DNA of 64,000 nt, taken from contig NZ_JAVFVT010000003.1 of the NCBI RefSeq assembly GCF_030929555.1, positions 186,001-250,000 on the forward strand. Direction: 5' to 3'. This DNA comes from Paenibacillus sp. LHD-117. GTDB lineage: Bacteria; Bacillota; Bacilli; Paenibacillales; Paenibacillaceae. Of the stretch, positions 16,616-25,130 are shown one piece after another. Numbering within the stretch: the first letter of the stretch is position 1; each line of letters begins with the position of its first letter. Below the pieces are notes generated by a model. It was not told the origin of the DNA. It did no database searches and saw nothing but the letters and a program-made list of their open reading frames with translations. Both the position numbers and the translations under genes were made by a program.

Positions 16616-17674
16616 ATGAAAGTCATAATCGTAGACGATGAAGGCTGGACGAGGGACATTATTAAGCGCTTCGGCGCTTGGGAAAGCCATGATATGGAAA
16701 TCGTAGGGGAAGCGGAAGACGGAGCGGGAGCGCTGGAGCTTATCGAGGCGCATACGCCGGACATCGTCATTACCGATATGCGCATGCCGGGTATCGACGG
16801 CGTCGAGCTGATGCGAGTAGTGAAGGGGCGTTATCCCGATATCCGTATGATCGTCATCAGCGGATATGATGATTTTGAGCTTGCGAGGCATGCCCTTCTG
16901 CACGGAGCCATTGACTATATATTGAAACCAGTGGATGCAACTGAGTTGAACGCTGCTTTGGATAGGTGCCGGTTGAGTCTGCTGTCTGCCGACAAGGAGG
17001 AACAGCTGGTTATCGACCTGGAGGCCGGTTTATCCGTCAAAAAACATATGGATTTGCTGCGGTCCCTGTTCCGGGATATGAACCAAGAAAGGCTCATTGA
17101 GCAATTCCGCCAGCTCGGCATGGAGATGGCGGACAAGCAACCGTCGAAGAAGGAGCTTCAGCGGCTGGCGAGAGAGTTTCTTATCCTATTAAAAGAGCTG
17201 ATGGAGGAAAACTCGGTGTCGGTCGAAGAGCTTCGTCATGTTGCCATACCGGACGGCATCCTGAGCGGAGAAGAGTTAAGCGAATTTCTGAAGGCCAAAT
17301 TCGTCGTGGCGCTTGATTCCCTTGTACAGCAGCGAAAGTTCAAAACCAAGTTGAACCTTGAAGAGGTTCGACGCCACATCGACAGCCGTTTCCAAGAGCC
17401 GGTTGCGCTTGAGGAATTGGCTCATCGTTTTTACGTCAGCAAAGAGTATCTCAGCAAGGCATTCAAATTAGAGTACGGACGGAACGTGACCGATTATGTG
17501 CTTCATTTGCGAATGGAGAAAGCGATGGAATGGCTGGCAGACGAGCAGATCCCGATCAAATCGGTCGCCGAAATGGCAGGTTACGAGGATGTTTCATACT
17601 TCTATCGCGTGTTCAAAAAACATTTCGGTATGTCGCCTGGCGAGATGCGCGTGGAACTGAAAGGTTTAAAATGA
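16616..17674 (+). CDS. YesN-type response regulator with AraC HTH
   Basis: 352 residues. The receiver domain has VDDEGWTRD, DIVITDMRMPGIDG (phospho-Asp near residue 55) and KPVDA. A helical middle follows, then a C-terminal AraC domain from about residue 253 (RRHIDSRFQEPVALEELAHR, KAFKLEYGRNVTDYV and AGYEDVSYFYRVFKKHFGM). It likely binds the paired repeats at 14690 and 17671. The latter overlaps the end of this gene. Confidence 0.9.
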   Translation: MKVIIVDDEGWTRDIIKRFGAWESHDMEIVGEAEDGAGALELIEAHTPDIVITDMRMPGIDGVELMRVVKGRYPDIRMIVISGYDDFELARHALLHGAIDYILKPVDATELNAALDRCRLSLLSADKEEQLVIDLEAGLSVKKHMDLLRSLFRDMNQERLIEQFRQLGMEMADKQPSKKELQRLAREFLILLKELMEENSVSVEELRHVAIPDGILSGEELSEFLKAKFVVALDSLVQQRKFKTKLNLEEVRRHIDSRFQEPVALEELAHRFYVSKEYLSKAFKLEYGRNVTDYVLHLRMEKAMEWLADEQIPIKSVAEMAGYEDVSYFYRVFKKHFGMSPGEMRVELKGLK

Positions 17675-17731
17675 TCCAATCCAATGCGTTAATAGCGTCC
17701 AATTAAACCGCTTACATCATCCGGTTATAAT
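17671..17731 (+). promoter_or_regulatory. Promoter with direct repeats ahead of the binding-protein gene (site class 2)
   Basis: ATCCAATC and GTCCAATT lie 23 bp apart (17674 and 17697), with TATAAT at 17726. The layout and flanks match the site at 14690. This would let the AraC-type regulator control both its own gene and the importer/glycosidase operon. Confidence 0.6.
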
Positions 17732-17775
17732 GAAAGCGTAAACAAAAACGTAAACTTCGGGAGGTCGCGAAACAG

Positions 17776-19065
17776 ATGAAGAAATGGTTCAAGAGCGTAC
17801 TTATCGTCACATCTGCGGTTACAATGCTTGCGGGCTGCGGAAACGCAGAGAATGAAAATGCAGAAGGAGCGTCAAATGGAGGCGTCGGTGCTGCCAAATC
17901 GGTCACGCTGAAAATGTTCATCGCCCAGCCGCGCTTCAAGCAGCAATATGACCAATATATCGAGCAGTTCAAGCAAAAAATAAAAGAAGAAAAAAATATC
18001 GACGTCACGGTCCAATTGGAAATGCCGACAGCGGATACCGCGCCGCAAATTCTTAAGACGCGTTTGGCTTCGGGGGATGCGCCGGATATTTTTACACTGC
18101 ATGCCATTAACGAGATCCCTTCCTTCTACCGCGCCGGTTACTTGACCGACATGTCGGATCAGCCTTTCGTCGGCAAGCTGATGGAAAGCGTGCGAGGCTC
18201 CGTTACGATCGACGGTAAAGTTGTCGCAGTGCCGCTCGAGACGTTGTCTTGGGGCTACTTGTACAATAAGACGATCTTCGCCGAGCACGGGCTGACGCCT
18301 CCCGCTACGCTGTCGGAGATGAAGACGGTGGTGGATAAGCTGAATTCGGCCAATGTGAAGCCGTTCCTGCTGTCCTACAGCGAAGCCTGGGTCCCGCAGC
18401 TGCTGCTGCCGCTAGCCGCCGGCGGCTTGATTAACACGGAGAATGACGACTTTATCGAACGAATGAACAAAGACGAAGGCTCCTTCAAGGAAATGCAATC
18501 CATGTTCGAAGTGTTCGATTTGATCAACTCGAATGGCACGGAGAAGGCGCTTGAAGTGAGCGCTGATGACGGCGCCGCGGCGTTCGCGCAAGGAAAAGCC
18601 GCTATGTGGCTGCAAGGTCCGTGGTATGCGGATACGATTCTGAAGTCTAATCCCGATCTTGATTTCGGAGTAGCGGCTCTGCCGATCAACGACAACCCGG
18701 ACGCGACGATGATCAATCTGAGCACGTCGACATCGCTGGCCGTTTCGCCTGAAAGCAAGAACAAAGAACTCGCGATCGACTTCATTAACTACATTCTCGA
18801 CGACCAAGACTCGAATGCGTTCTTCCAATCGCTTAAGTTCAACCCGATCGCATCGGTGCACACGTACGAGAGCTTCCCATGGGTGCAGGACGCAACGGAA
18901 TACGTCAAAGCGGGCAAGTCCTACCAGGACCCGGCGATCCCGCAAGCCGTCAAAGATGAAGTAGGCAAAGGACTGCAATCCTACTATGCCGGCCAGATGA
19001 AGCAAGAGGAAGTGCTCGAAGCGTTGGACCGCGCATGGAAAAGCTACAATAAAGTCAACCAATAA
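17776..19065 (+). CDS. Sugar ABC importer, extracellular binding lipoprotein
   Basis: 429 residues preceded by GGGAGGTCG. The signal peptide ends in the lipobox MLAGC (Cys near residue 21). The rest is a family-1 extracellular binding protein, with VTLKMFIAQPRFKQQYDQYI, GDAPDIFTLHA and the MWLQGPWYADTI segment. It captures a sugar outside the membrane for the permeases at 19153 and 20037. No ATPase is in the locus; a shared MsmX-like ATPase elsewhere is the usual solution in this group. Confidence 0.9.
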   Translation: MKKWFKSVLIVTSAVTMLAGCGNAENENAEGASNGGVGAAKSVTLKMFIAQPRFKQQYDQYIEQFKQKIKEEKNIDVTVQLEMPTADTAPQILKTRLASGDAPDIFTLHAINEIPSFYRAGYLTDMSDQPFVGKLMESVRGSVTIDGKVVAVPLETLSWGYLYNKTIFAEHGLTPPATLSEMKTVVDKLNSANVKPFLLSYSEAWVPQLLLPLAAGGLINTENDDFIERMNKDEGSFKEMQSMFEVFDLINSNGTEKALEVSADDGAAAFAQGKAAMWLQGPWYADTILKSNPDLDFGVAALPINDNPDATMINLSTSTSLAVSPESKNKELAIDFINYILDDQDSNAFFQSLKFNPIASVHTYESFPWVQDATEYVKAGKSYQDPAIPQAVKDEVGKGLQSYYAGQMKQEEVLEALDRAWKSYNKVNQ

Positions 19066-19075
19066 GATGCCTTCA

Positions 19076-19111
19076 CGGGATGAAGAGACGGAAAGCCGCT
19101 TCTTCATCCCG
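19076..19111 (+). terminator. Hairpin between binding-protein and permease genes
   Basis: An 11-base stem CGGGATGAAGA/TCTTCATCCCG without a strong T run. Such hairpins after binding-protein genes usually protect the upstream message, or reduce read-through, giving more binding protein than permease. Confidence 0.6.
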
Positions 19112-19152
19112 GCTTTATAAAATAGAGATTTTTTATGGGAGGAGTTAAGACC

Positions 19153-20037
19153 GTGCCGATCAGAGTACACAAAAATCTACTGCTGCTGATTGCGTTTGTC
19201 GCCCCTGCTTTCGTGTTGTATGCCATATTTCTGCTGATCCCAACCATTGGCGGCATGTACTACAGCTTTACCGACTGGAATGGCCTTAACCGGACTTATG
19301 ATTTTATCGGCTTCGCAAATTTCGTGGATGCGCTTACGGATGACCCTGACTTTATCGGTTCGCTGCTGTTCACGCTGAAATATGTGCTGTTCATGGTTGT
19401 CTTGCAAAACGTCATCGCCCTTCTGCTGGCCGTCTTGATCGAATCGCGGAAGCGGAGCAAAACTTTTTTTCGGACGTTATTCTTCATGCCCAACATGATC
19501 AGTACGATCATCAGCGCCTTCATGTGGACTTTCGTGTTCACGCAAGTGCTGCCTCAATTGGCGGAGAAAACAATGATTACGTTTCTGGATCAGTCCTGGA
19601 TCGGGGATCCTAACGTTTCGTTCTATTCCATTCTGATCGTCTCCCTGTGGAACGGCGTCGGTTACATGATGATCATTTACCTGGCTGCTCTGCAAGGCGT
19701 GCCTCAGTCGCTGAAGGAAGCCGCGATCATTGACGGGGCGAACACATTCCAAACGTTCTTTCGCGTGACGCTGCCGATGATTACGCATGCGCTTACAATC
19801 TGCTTGTTCCTGACGCTTAACGGCGCGTTCAAGGTGTTCGAGGTCGTCTATGGCTTAACCGGAGGCGGACCGGGACGAAGCACGCAGGTGATTACGATGA
19901 ACATCTATGAGGAGGCATTCTCGAACAACTTTCTTTATGGCTACGCAAGCGCGAAGTCTGTCATTCTGTTCATCATCATTCTCGTATTCACCTTCCTGCA
20001 GATTAGCATCATGAAGAAGAAAGAGGTGGAAGCATAA
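19153..20037 (+). CDS. Sugar ABC importer permease (MalF-like)
   Basis: 294 residues starting at GTG 19153 (MPIRVHKNLL), because GGAGGAG lies just upstream while an ATG at 19135 overlaps that site. Six membrane helices are visible. The ATPase-contact loop reads EAAIIDGANTFQTFFRVTLP, the EAA motif of binding-protein-dependent permeases. The gene ends in an overlap with the next permease (TAATG). Confidence 0.9.
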   Translation: MPIRVHKNLLLLIAFVAPAFVLYAIFLLIPTIGGMYYSFTDWNGLNRTYDFIGFANFVDALTDDPDFIGSLLFTLKYVLFMVVLQNVIALLLAVLIESRKRSKTFFRTLFFMPNMISTIISAFMWTFVFTQVLPQLAEKTMITFLDQSWIGDPNVSFYSILIVSLWNGVGYMMIIYLAALQGVPQSLKEAAIIDGANTFQTFFRVTLPMITHALTICLFLTLNGAFKVFEVVYGLTGGGPGRSTQVITMNIYEEAFSNNFLYGYASAKSVILFIIILVFTFLQISIMKKKEVEA

Positions 20038-20861
20038 TGGCAAAACGACTATCATCGGCCTCCATTCTATTCGTTCTGGCGCTAGGTGGCGTCGTCGCTT
20101 TTTTCCCGATTTACATGGCGATCGTGAACTCGCTAAAGACGCAGGGCGAAATGTTCGCTTCGTTCACGTCGCTTCCGACCAAGCTGCACTGGGAAAACTA
20201 CGCGAATGCTTTCGAGCAGGTCAATCTGCTGAAGAGCACGTTCAACTCGGTTAGTTTGTCCGTGCTGGGAATCGGCGGCATCATCTTCTGCGCTTCGCTC
20301 GCAGGCTATAAGTTGTCCCGGACGGCTGGGAAAATCAGTAATGCGATTTTTTTCTTATTCGTGGCGTCGATGCTTGTTCCGTTTCACTCCATCATGATTC
20401 CGCTCACGCGGATGGCCAAAGCGCTCGAGGCGCAGGGGAGCCTATGGGGACTTTCGTTGATTTATATCGGACTTGGCGTTAATATGGCCATTTTCCTTTA
20501 TCACGGCTTTGTCAAGTCGATTCCGAGGGAGCTGGAGGAGGCGGCAAAAATCGACGGATGCGGGGAGTTCCAGACGTATTTCCGCATCATTTTCCCGCTC
20601 TTGCTGCCCATTACGGTGACGATTGCCATTCTTGACTTCCTATGGATCTGGAATGATTTCTTGCTTCCGCTTCTGATGCTGACGGACATGGAGAAGTATA
20701 CGCTGATTTTATCTACGAACACGTTGTTCGGGGAGTATAACAAAGAATGGTCCCTGATTCTCGCAGCGTTAGTGTTGACAGCCATTCCGGTGCTCATCAT
20801 CTTCGCGATTTTCCAGCGCTTCATTATGGCGGGGATTGCGGAAGGCGCGGTTAAAGGATAA
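20037..20861 (+). CDS. Sugar ABC importer permease (MalG-like)
   Basis: 274 residues with six membrane helices and the EAA loop ELEEAAKIDGCGEFQTYFRI. It pairs with the permease at 19153. Its start overlaps the previous stop by one base, and the GH42 gene follows after 21 bp. Confidence 0.9.
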   Translation: MAKRLSSASILFVLALGGVVAFFPIYMAIVNSLKTQGEMFASFTSLPTKLHWENYANAFEQVNLLKSTFNSVSLSVLGIGGIIFCASLAGYKLSRTAGKISNAIFFLFVASMLVPFHSIMIPLTRMAKALEAQGSLWGLSLIYIGLGVNMAIFLYHGFVKSIPRELEEAAKIDGCGEFQTYFRIIFPLLLPITVTIAILDFLWIWNDFLLPLLMLTDMEKYTLILSTNTLFGEYNKEWSLILAALVLTAIPVLIIFAIFQRFIMAGIAEGAVKG

Positions 20862-20882
20862 GAAAAGGGAGGATCATCGGAG

Positions 20883-22916
20883 ATGGATAAGCTGTTGTAC
20901 GGAGTCGCTTATTATGACGAATATATGCCTTATGAAAGGCTTCATGAGGATATACGAATGATGAAGGAAGCCGGCATCAATGTCGTGCGGATCGCGGAAT
21001 CGACTTGGAGCACGCATGAACCGCAGAACGGCGTGTTCAACTTCAGCTCTGTCGATCGGGTGCTGGACGCGATGCACGAAGCGGGCATCCGCGTCATTGT
21101 CGGCACTCCCACCTATGCGGTGCCGGCATGGATGGTTCGCGAGCATCAAGGCGTGCTTGCGACGACGGTGAAAGGAGCGGGCAAATACGGCGCCCGTCAA
21201 ATCATGGATATAACGAATCCGGTGTACTTATTCTACGCCGAACGCATTATTCGCAAGCTGATCGGGCGCGTCTGCGATCATCCCGCGGTAATCGGCTACC
21301 AGACCGATAACGAGACGAAGCATTACGGCACGGCCGGGCCAAATGTGCAGCTGGCGTTCGTGAAATATATGCGCGAAACCTACGGGACGCTCGAGGAAGT
21401 GAACCGCCGCTTCGGTCTCGACTATTGGAGCAATCGGATCGATGCGTGGGAGGATTTCCCTTCAGTCGTTGGCACGATAAACGGCAGTCTCGGAGCGGAG
21501 TTTGCAAAATTCCAGCGCTTGCTGGTCACAAGGTTCCTGGGATGGCAGGTAGAGCTTGTCAACGCGTACAAGCGTCCGGGCCAGTTCGTCATGCAGAACT
21601 TTGATTTCGAGTGGCGCGGCTATTCGTATGGGGTGCAGCGCGACGTCGACCACTTTGCGGCCGCGGAACCGTTCGACGTAACCGGCGTTGACATCTACCA
21701 TCCATCGCAAGACGATCTGACCGGGATCGAAATATCGTTCGGCGGGGACGTTGCGCGTTCCACGAAGGGCAAGAACTACCTCGTCGTGGAGACTGAGGCC
21801 CAGGCATTCACCCATTGGACGCCGTATCCGGATCAGCTTCGCTTGCAGGCATTCAGCCATATCGCATCCGGAGCGAACATGGTCGCTTACTGGCACTGGC
21901 ATTCGATCCACAACTCGTTCGAGACGTATTGGAAGGGGCTGCTCAGCCACGACTTCGAGCCGAACCCCGTCTATTTGGAAGCCTGTACGATCGGAAGAGA
22001 CTTCGACCGGTTGTCGCCGCACCTGGTCAACCTGCGGAAGAAGAACCGGGCGGCCATCCTGGTCAGCAACGAGTCGTTAACGGCCATGGATTGGTTCAAG
22101 TTCTCGTTCACGAACGATCGCAATTATAACGATGTGGTGCGCCTCATGTATGATGCGCTGTATAAACTGAACATCGGCTGCGATATCGTCAGCCCGTATA
22201 CGGAATCGTTCGCGGACTATGATCTGCTGCTCGTGCCCGCGCTGTACGCGGCGCATGATGATTTGCTGTTGCGGTTGAATGCGTACGTGGAGAACGGCGG
22301 CTGCATTGTATACACGTTCAAGAGCGGGTTCACGAATGAGAATGTGAAGGTGAGAACCGTGCAGCAGCCGGGCATCATTCGGGCAGCATGCGGGGTGGAA
22401 TACAGCATGTTCGTCGAGCCGAAGCAGGTATCGCTGCAAGGCGATCCGTTTGGGGTTGGTGAAGCAGATAACAGGATTGATACCTGGATGGAGCTTCTGA
22501 CGCCGACGACAGCCGAGGTGCTTGCGCGATACGAACATCCGCATTGGGGACGGTACGCCGCTATTACGCGGAACGAATACGGTCAGGGGGCAGCGTTCTA
22601 CATCGGCTGCTACGTCAGCGCAGCGGTTATGAGCCGCGTGCTGGAGCGCGCCGTGAAGGAAGCGGGGCTATGGGGACTCGATCAGGAGCTGTCCTTCCCG
22701 CTCATCGTGAAGACAGGGACGAATGAGCTCGGAAGAACGGTCAGATTCTATCTGAACTACTCGGACAGCGAGCAGACCTTCAGTTACCCGCATGGTGACG
22801 GGACTGAACTGCTGAGCGGGACGGCTGTTGGATCGGATCAGGAGATCCGGCTGAAGCCTTGGGGCGTCAGTGTCATGGAGACGATGGATGGAGCGACGAA
22901 GGAGCGTATCAAATGA
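20883..22916 (+). CDS. GH42 beta-galactosidase
   Basis: 677 residues, no signal peptide, preceded by GGGAGG. The GH42 TIM barrel starts YGVAYYDEYMPYERLHEDIR and continues with VRIAESTWSTHEP. The acid/base glutamate lies in QTDNETKHYG (near residue 143) and the likely nucleophile in VVETEAQAFTHW (near residue 303). A trimerisation domain and a C-terminal beta domain follow. It probably cleaves beta-galactosides brought in by the importer. The stop overlaps the GH30 start (ATGA). Confidence 0.9.
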   Translation: MDKLLYGVAYYDEYMPYERLHEDIRMMKEAGINVVRIAESTWSTHEPQNGVFNFSSVDRVLDAMHEAGIRVIVGTPTYAVPAWMVREHQGVLATTVKGAGKYGARQIMDITNPVYLFYAERIIRKLIGRVCDHPAVIGYQTDNETKHYGTAGPNVQLAFVKYMRETYGTLEEVNRRFGLDYWSNRIDAWEDFPSVVGTINGSLGAEFAKFQRLLVTRFLGWQVELVNAYKRPGQFVMQNFDFEWRGYSYGVQRDVDHFAAAEPFDVTGVDIYHPSQDDLTGIEISFGGDVARSTKGKNYLVVETEAQAFTHWTPYPDQLRLQAFSHIASGANMVAYWHWHSIHNSFETYWKGLLSHDFEPNPVYLEACTIGRDFDRLSPHLVNLRKKNRAAILVSNESLTAMDWFKFSFTNDRNYNDVVRLMYDALYKLNIGCDIVSPYTESFADYDLLLVPALYAAHDDLLLRLNAYVENGGCIVYTFKSGFTNENVKVRTVQQPGIIRAACGVEYSMFVEPKQVSLQGDPFGVGEADNRIDTWMELLTPTTAEVLARYEHPHWGRYAAITRNEYGQGAAFYIGCYVSAAVMSRVLERAVKEAGLWGLDQELSFPLIVKTGTNELGRTVRFYLNYSDSEQTFSYPHGDGTELLSGTAVGSDQEIRLKPWGVSVMETMDGATKERIK

Positions 22917-24250
22917 GACAACCGAAGCGATGGAATTCAAGCTTAAGAGATCAGCAGTGGATCGAGAAAGCTGTGCCGCTTGTTGCGGCAGAAGGAACGG
23001 CGGATTTGGCGTTATCGAGCGATGTACACCAAGAGGTGGAAGGGTTCGGCGGCTGCTTCAACGAGCTTGGCTGGGCCGCTCTCAGCCGTTTGCCGGAGGA
23101 GGAGCGTAAGCGGACGATGTACGACCTGTTTCATCCGGACGGCGAACAGAAATTCAGCATTTGCCGTATGCCGATCGGCGCAAGCGATTATGCGCTGGAG
23201 TGGTACAGCCTGAACGAGACGGACGGAGATTATGCGATGGAGCATTTCTCGATTGATCGGGATCGGCAATATTTGATCCCCTATATCAAGGAAGCATTGG
23301 CTTTGAATCCGGAGCTGAAGCTGTTCGCTTCGCCATGGAGCCCGCCGACGTGGATGAAGTTTCCGAAGGCGTACAACTATGGCACGCTGCGCTGGGAGAA
23401 AGACAACTTGCAGGCGTATGCGTTGTTCTTCGTTAAGTTCGTGCAGGCGTACAAGAAAGAGGGCATTACGATCCACCAGATCCATGTGCAGAATGAGGTC
23501 GTAGCCGACCAGAAGTTCCCTTCATGCGTATGGACAGGCGAACAACTTCGGGAATTCATACGGGACTACCTCGGACCGGCCTTCGAGCAACAAGGTCTTG
23601 ACACCGAAATATGGCTTGGTACAATCAACGCTCCGGAGCCTTGGGACGAGTGGCTGAAGAAAAAGGCAGCCGACCATGACGCTTATGCGCACACGGTGCT
23701 GAGCGATCCGGCAGCCTATCGATACATCAAAGGCGTCGGCTATCAATGGGCGGGCAAATGGGCGATCCAGCGAACGGCGCTTAGCTATCCCGAACTGCGG
23801 TACATGCAGACGGAGAACGAGTGCGGCGACGGCACGAATACATGGGATTACGCGAAATATGTGTTCAACTTGTACCAGCACTATTTCACGAATCAAGTAA
23901 ACGCCTATATTTATTGGAATATGGTGCTGGAGCCCAAAGGCCGGAGCACTTGGGGCTGGGAGCAAAACTCGATGTTGACGGTGCATCCGGACGAAGGGGC
24001 GGTCGTAAAGAACCCCGAGTATTACGTCATGAAGCATTTCTCGCATTTCATCGGGCCGGGCGCCAGACGAATCGGGCAGCGCGGTCACTGGTACGGGAAT
24101 GCGGTCAGCTATGAAACGCCGGAAGGCGAACGGGTCGTCGTCATCGCGAATCCGTTCAAGGAAGCAAGAACGGTACGAATCTCGGACGGCGCTGAATCGT
24201 TCGGGTTCGAGCTGGAGGCGGAATCCTTTAACACGATTGTTTTTGGTTAA
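22913..24250 (+). CDS. GH30 glycoside hydrolase
   Basis: 445 residues from the ATG overlapping the GH42 stop, with AAGGAG eight bases upstream; an upstream in-frame start at 22859 lies inside GH42. The N-terminal EGFGGCFNELGWAAL, ASPWSPPTWMK and HVQNEVVADQKFPSC (acid/base Glu near residue 193) are GH30 features; the nucleophile is in MQTENECGDG near residue 304. GH30 enzymes act on beta-glucosyl, beta-xylosyl or beta-fucosyl bonds. It lacks a signal peptide and is likely cytoplasmic. Confidence 0.9.
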   Translation: MRQPKRWNSSLRDQQWIEKAVPLVAAEGTADLALSSDVHQEVEGFGGCFNELGWAALSRLPEEERKRTMYDLFHPDGEQKFSICRMPIGASDYALEWYSLNETDGDYAMEHFSIDRDRQYLIPYIKEALALNPELKLFASPWSPPTWMKFPKAYNYGTLRWEKDNLQAYALFFVKFVQAYKKEGITIHQIHVQNEVVADQKFPSCVWTGEQLREFIRDYLGPAFEQQGLDTEIWLGTINAPEPWDEWLKKKAADHDAYAHTVLSDPAAYRYIKGVGYQWAGKWAIQRTALSYPELRYMQTENECGDGTNTWDYAKYVFNLYQHYFTNQVNAYIYWNMVLEPKGRSTWGWEQNSMLTVHPDEGAVVKNPEYYVMKHFSHFIGPGARRIGQRGHWYGNAVSYETPEGERVVVIANPFKEARTVRISDGAESFGFELEAESFNTIVFG

Positions 24251-24465
24251 TTGGAGGGAAGGATCTCTACCAGAACATGGATGAAGCCCAGCAGTACGCG
24301 AAGGTCATAGCCGGCGATGGCATACCGGCCAGCATCTACGAAGGTTCCCGGATATTAACAACCGCACGCTGTTTATCGAATAAGAAGTGACGAAGAATGC
24401 CAGAGAATGGTATGCAAAAGTGAAGGGGTAATTCGATTAATCGCGACAATTCCATAATATTTCAC
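24251..24465. other. Stretch with a possible gene fragment
   Basis: A short frame from 24277 (MDEAQQYAKVIAGDGIPASI) runs to a stop near 24388; it has no good ribosome site and no clear relatives. It may be a decayed gene end. No clear promoter is seen before the terminator at 24466. Confidence 0.35.
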
Positions 24466-24506
24466 AAGAATACCATTCCACTTAGTGCGGGATGGTATTC
24501 TTTTTA
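24466..24506 (+). terminator. Terminator of the GH42/GH30 operon region
   Basis: A stem AAGAATACCAT/ATGGTATTCTT with a short bulge near the loop, followed by TTTTTATTTT. Confidence 0.8.
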
Positions 24507-24549
24507 TTTTGTCAACCAGAGGCGTTTTTCTCATCTAAGCGTTCCAAGA

Positions 24550-24615
24550 AGTCGTAATAGCGATAGCGAAAAAGTCTGCAAAGTGTTAGTGAGGGAATGC
24601 GCCATTTTTTACAAT
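24550..24615 (+). promoter_or_regulatory. Class 1 regulon promoter 1 (MarR/exporter/GH43/GH2 operon)
   Basis: Units start at GTCGTAATAG (24551) and GTCTGCAAAGTGTTAGT (24574), 23 bp apart. TACAAT at 24610 is 36 bp after the second unit start. The layout is the same as at nine other sites in the window. Confidence 0.75.
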
Positions 24616-24677
24616 GAAATCAGATCGAATAAATAAGTAACTTACCTATTCGGTTATGATCGCGAAAGGAGAATCGC

Positions 24678-25130
24678 ATGGATCACGAATCGTTGGAGCT
24701 GATGAAGGTTTTCGGGAGTCTGTACCGCAAAAATATCGAAACCCGCATAGACACTGCTAACCGAAAAGTAAACGAAGCCCGCATGCTGTTGATCCTCATG
24801 GAGAGAGAGCAGGACCGTATGAGCGTATTGGAGCTCAGCGAATATTTGGGAGTGACTTCCCCGTTCGTATCCCAGTTGTTGAACGATATGGTCGAACGGG
24901 ATTTGATCGTCCGCGACAAAGATCCGTTAGATCGTCGGGTTGTTCGGGTTTCATTGACCGAGAAGGGGAAACAGCAAGCCTCCGATTTTCTCCAGTATTC
25001 CCGCAAGCTTTATGTGGGGCTCGCGGAGCATCTGGGAGCCGAGGAAAGCCGCATGTTGTCCAGTCTGCTGCAGAAATCGATCGATTATCTCGATGCCCGA
25101 ATATACGATTCGGAGAAGAGGCGAACATGA
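24678..25130 (+). CDS. MarR-family regulator
   Basis: 150 residues after AAAGGAG. The winged-helix domain shows MSVLELSEYLGVTSPFVSQL, then the wing DPLDRRVVRVSLTEKGKQ. It probably represses or tunes the downstream exporter genes in response to a small aromatic or otherwise toxic compound. It overlaps the ABC gene start by ATGA. Confidence 0.9.
   Translation: MDHESLELMKVFGSLYRKNIETRIDTANRKVNEARMLLILMEREQDRMSVLELSEYLGVTSPFVSQLLNDMVERDLIVRDKDPLDRRVVRVSLTEKGKQQASDFLQYSRKLYVGLAEHLGAEESRMLSSLLQKSIDYLDARIYDSEKRRT

Noticed and set aside
21462..22022. Minus-strand frame of 186 codons inside the GH42 gene
   Set aside because: Typical antisense open frame of a GC-rich gene; the GH42 catalytic motifs are on the plus strand.
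23012..24088. Two minus-strand frames inside the GH30 gene
   Set aside because: Antisense shadows; GH30 motifs are continuous on the plus strand.
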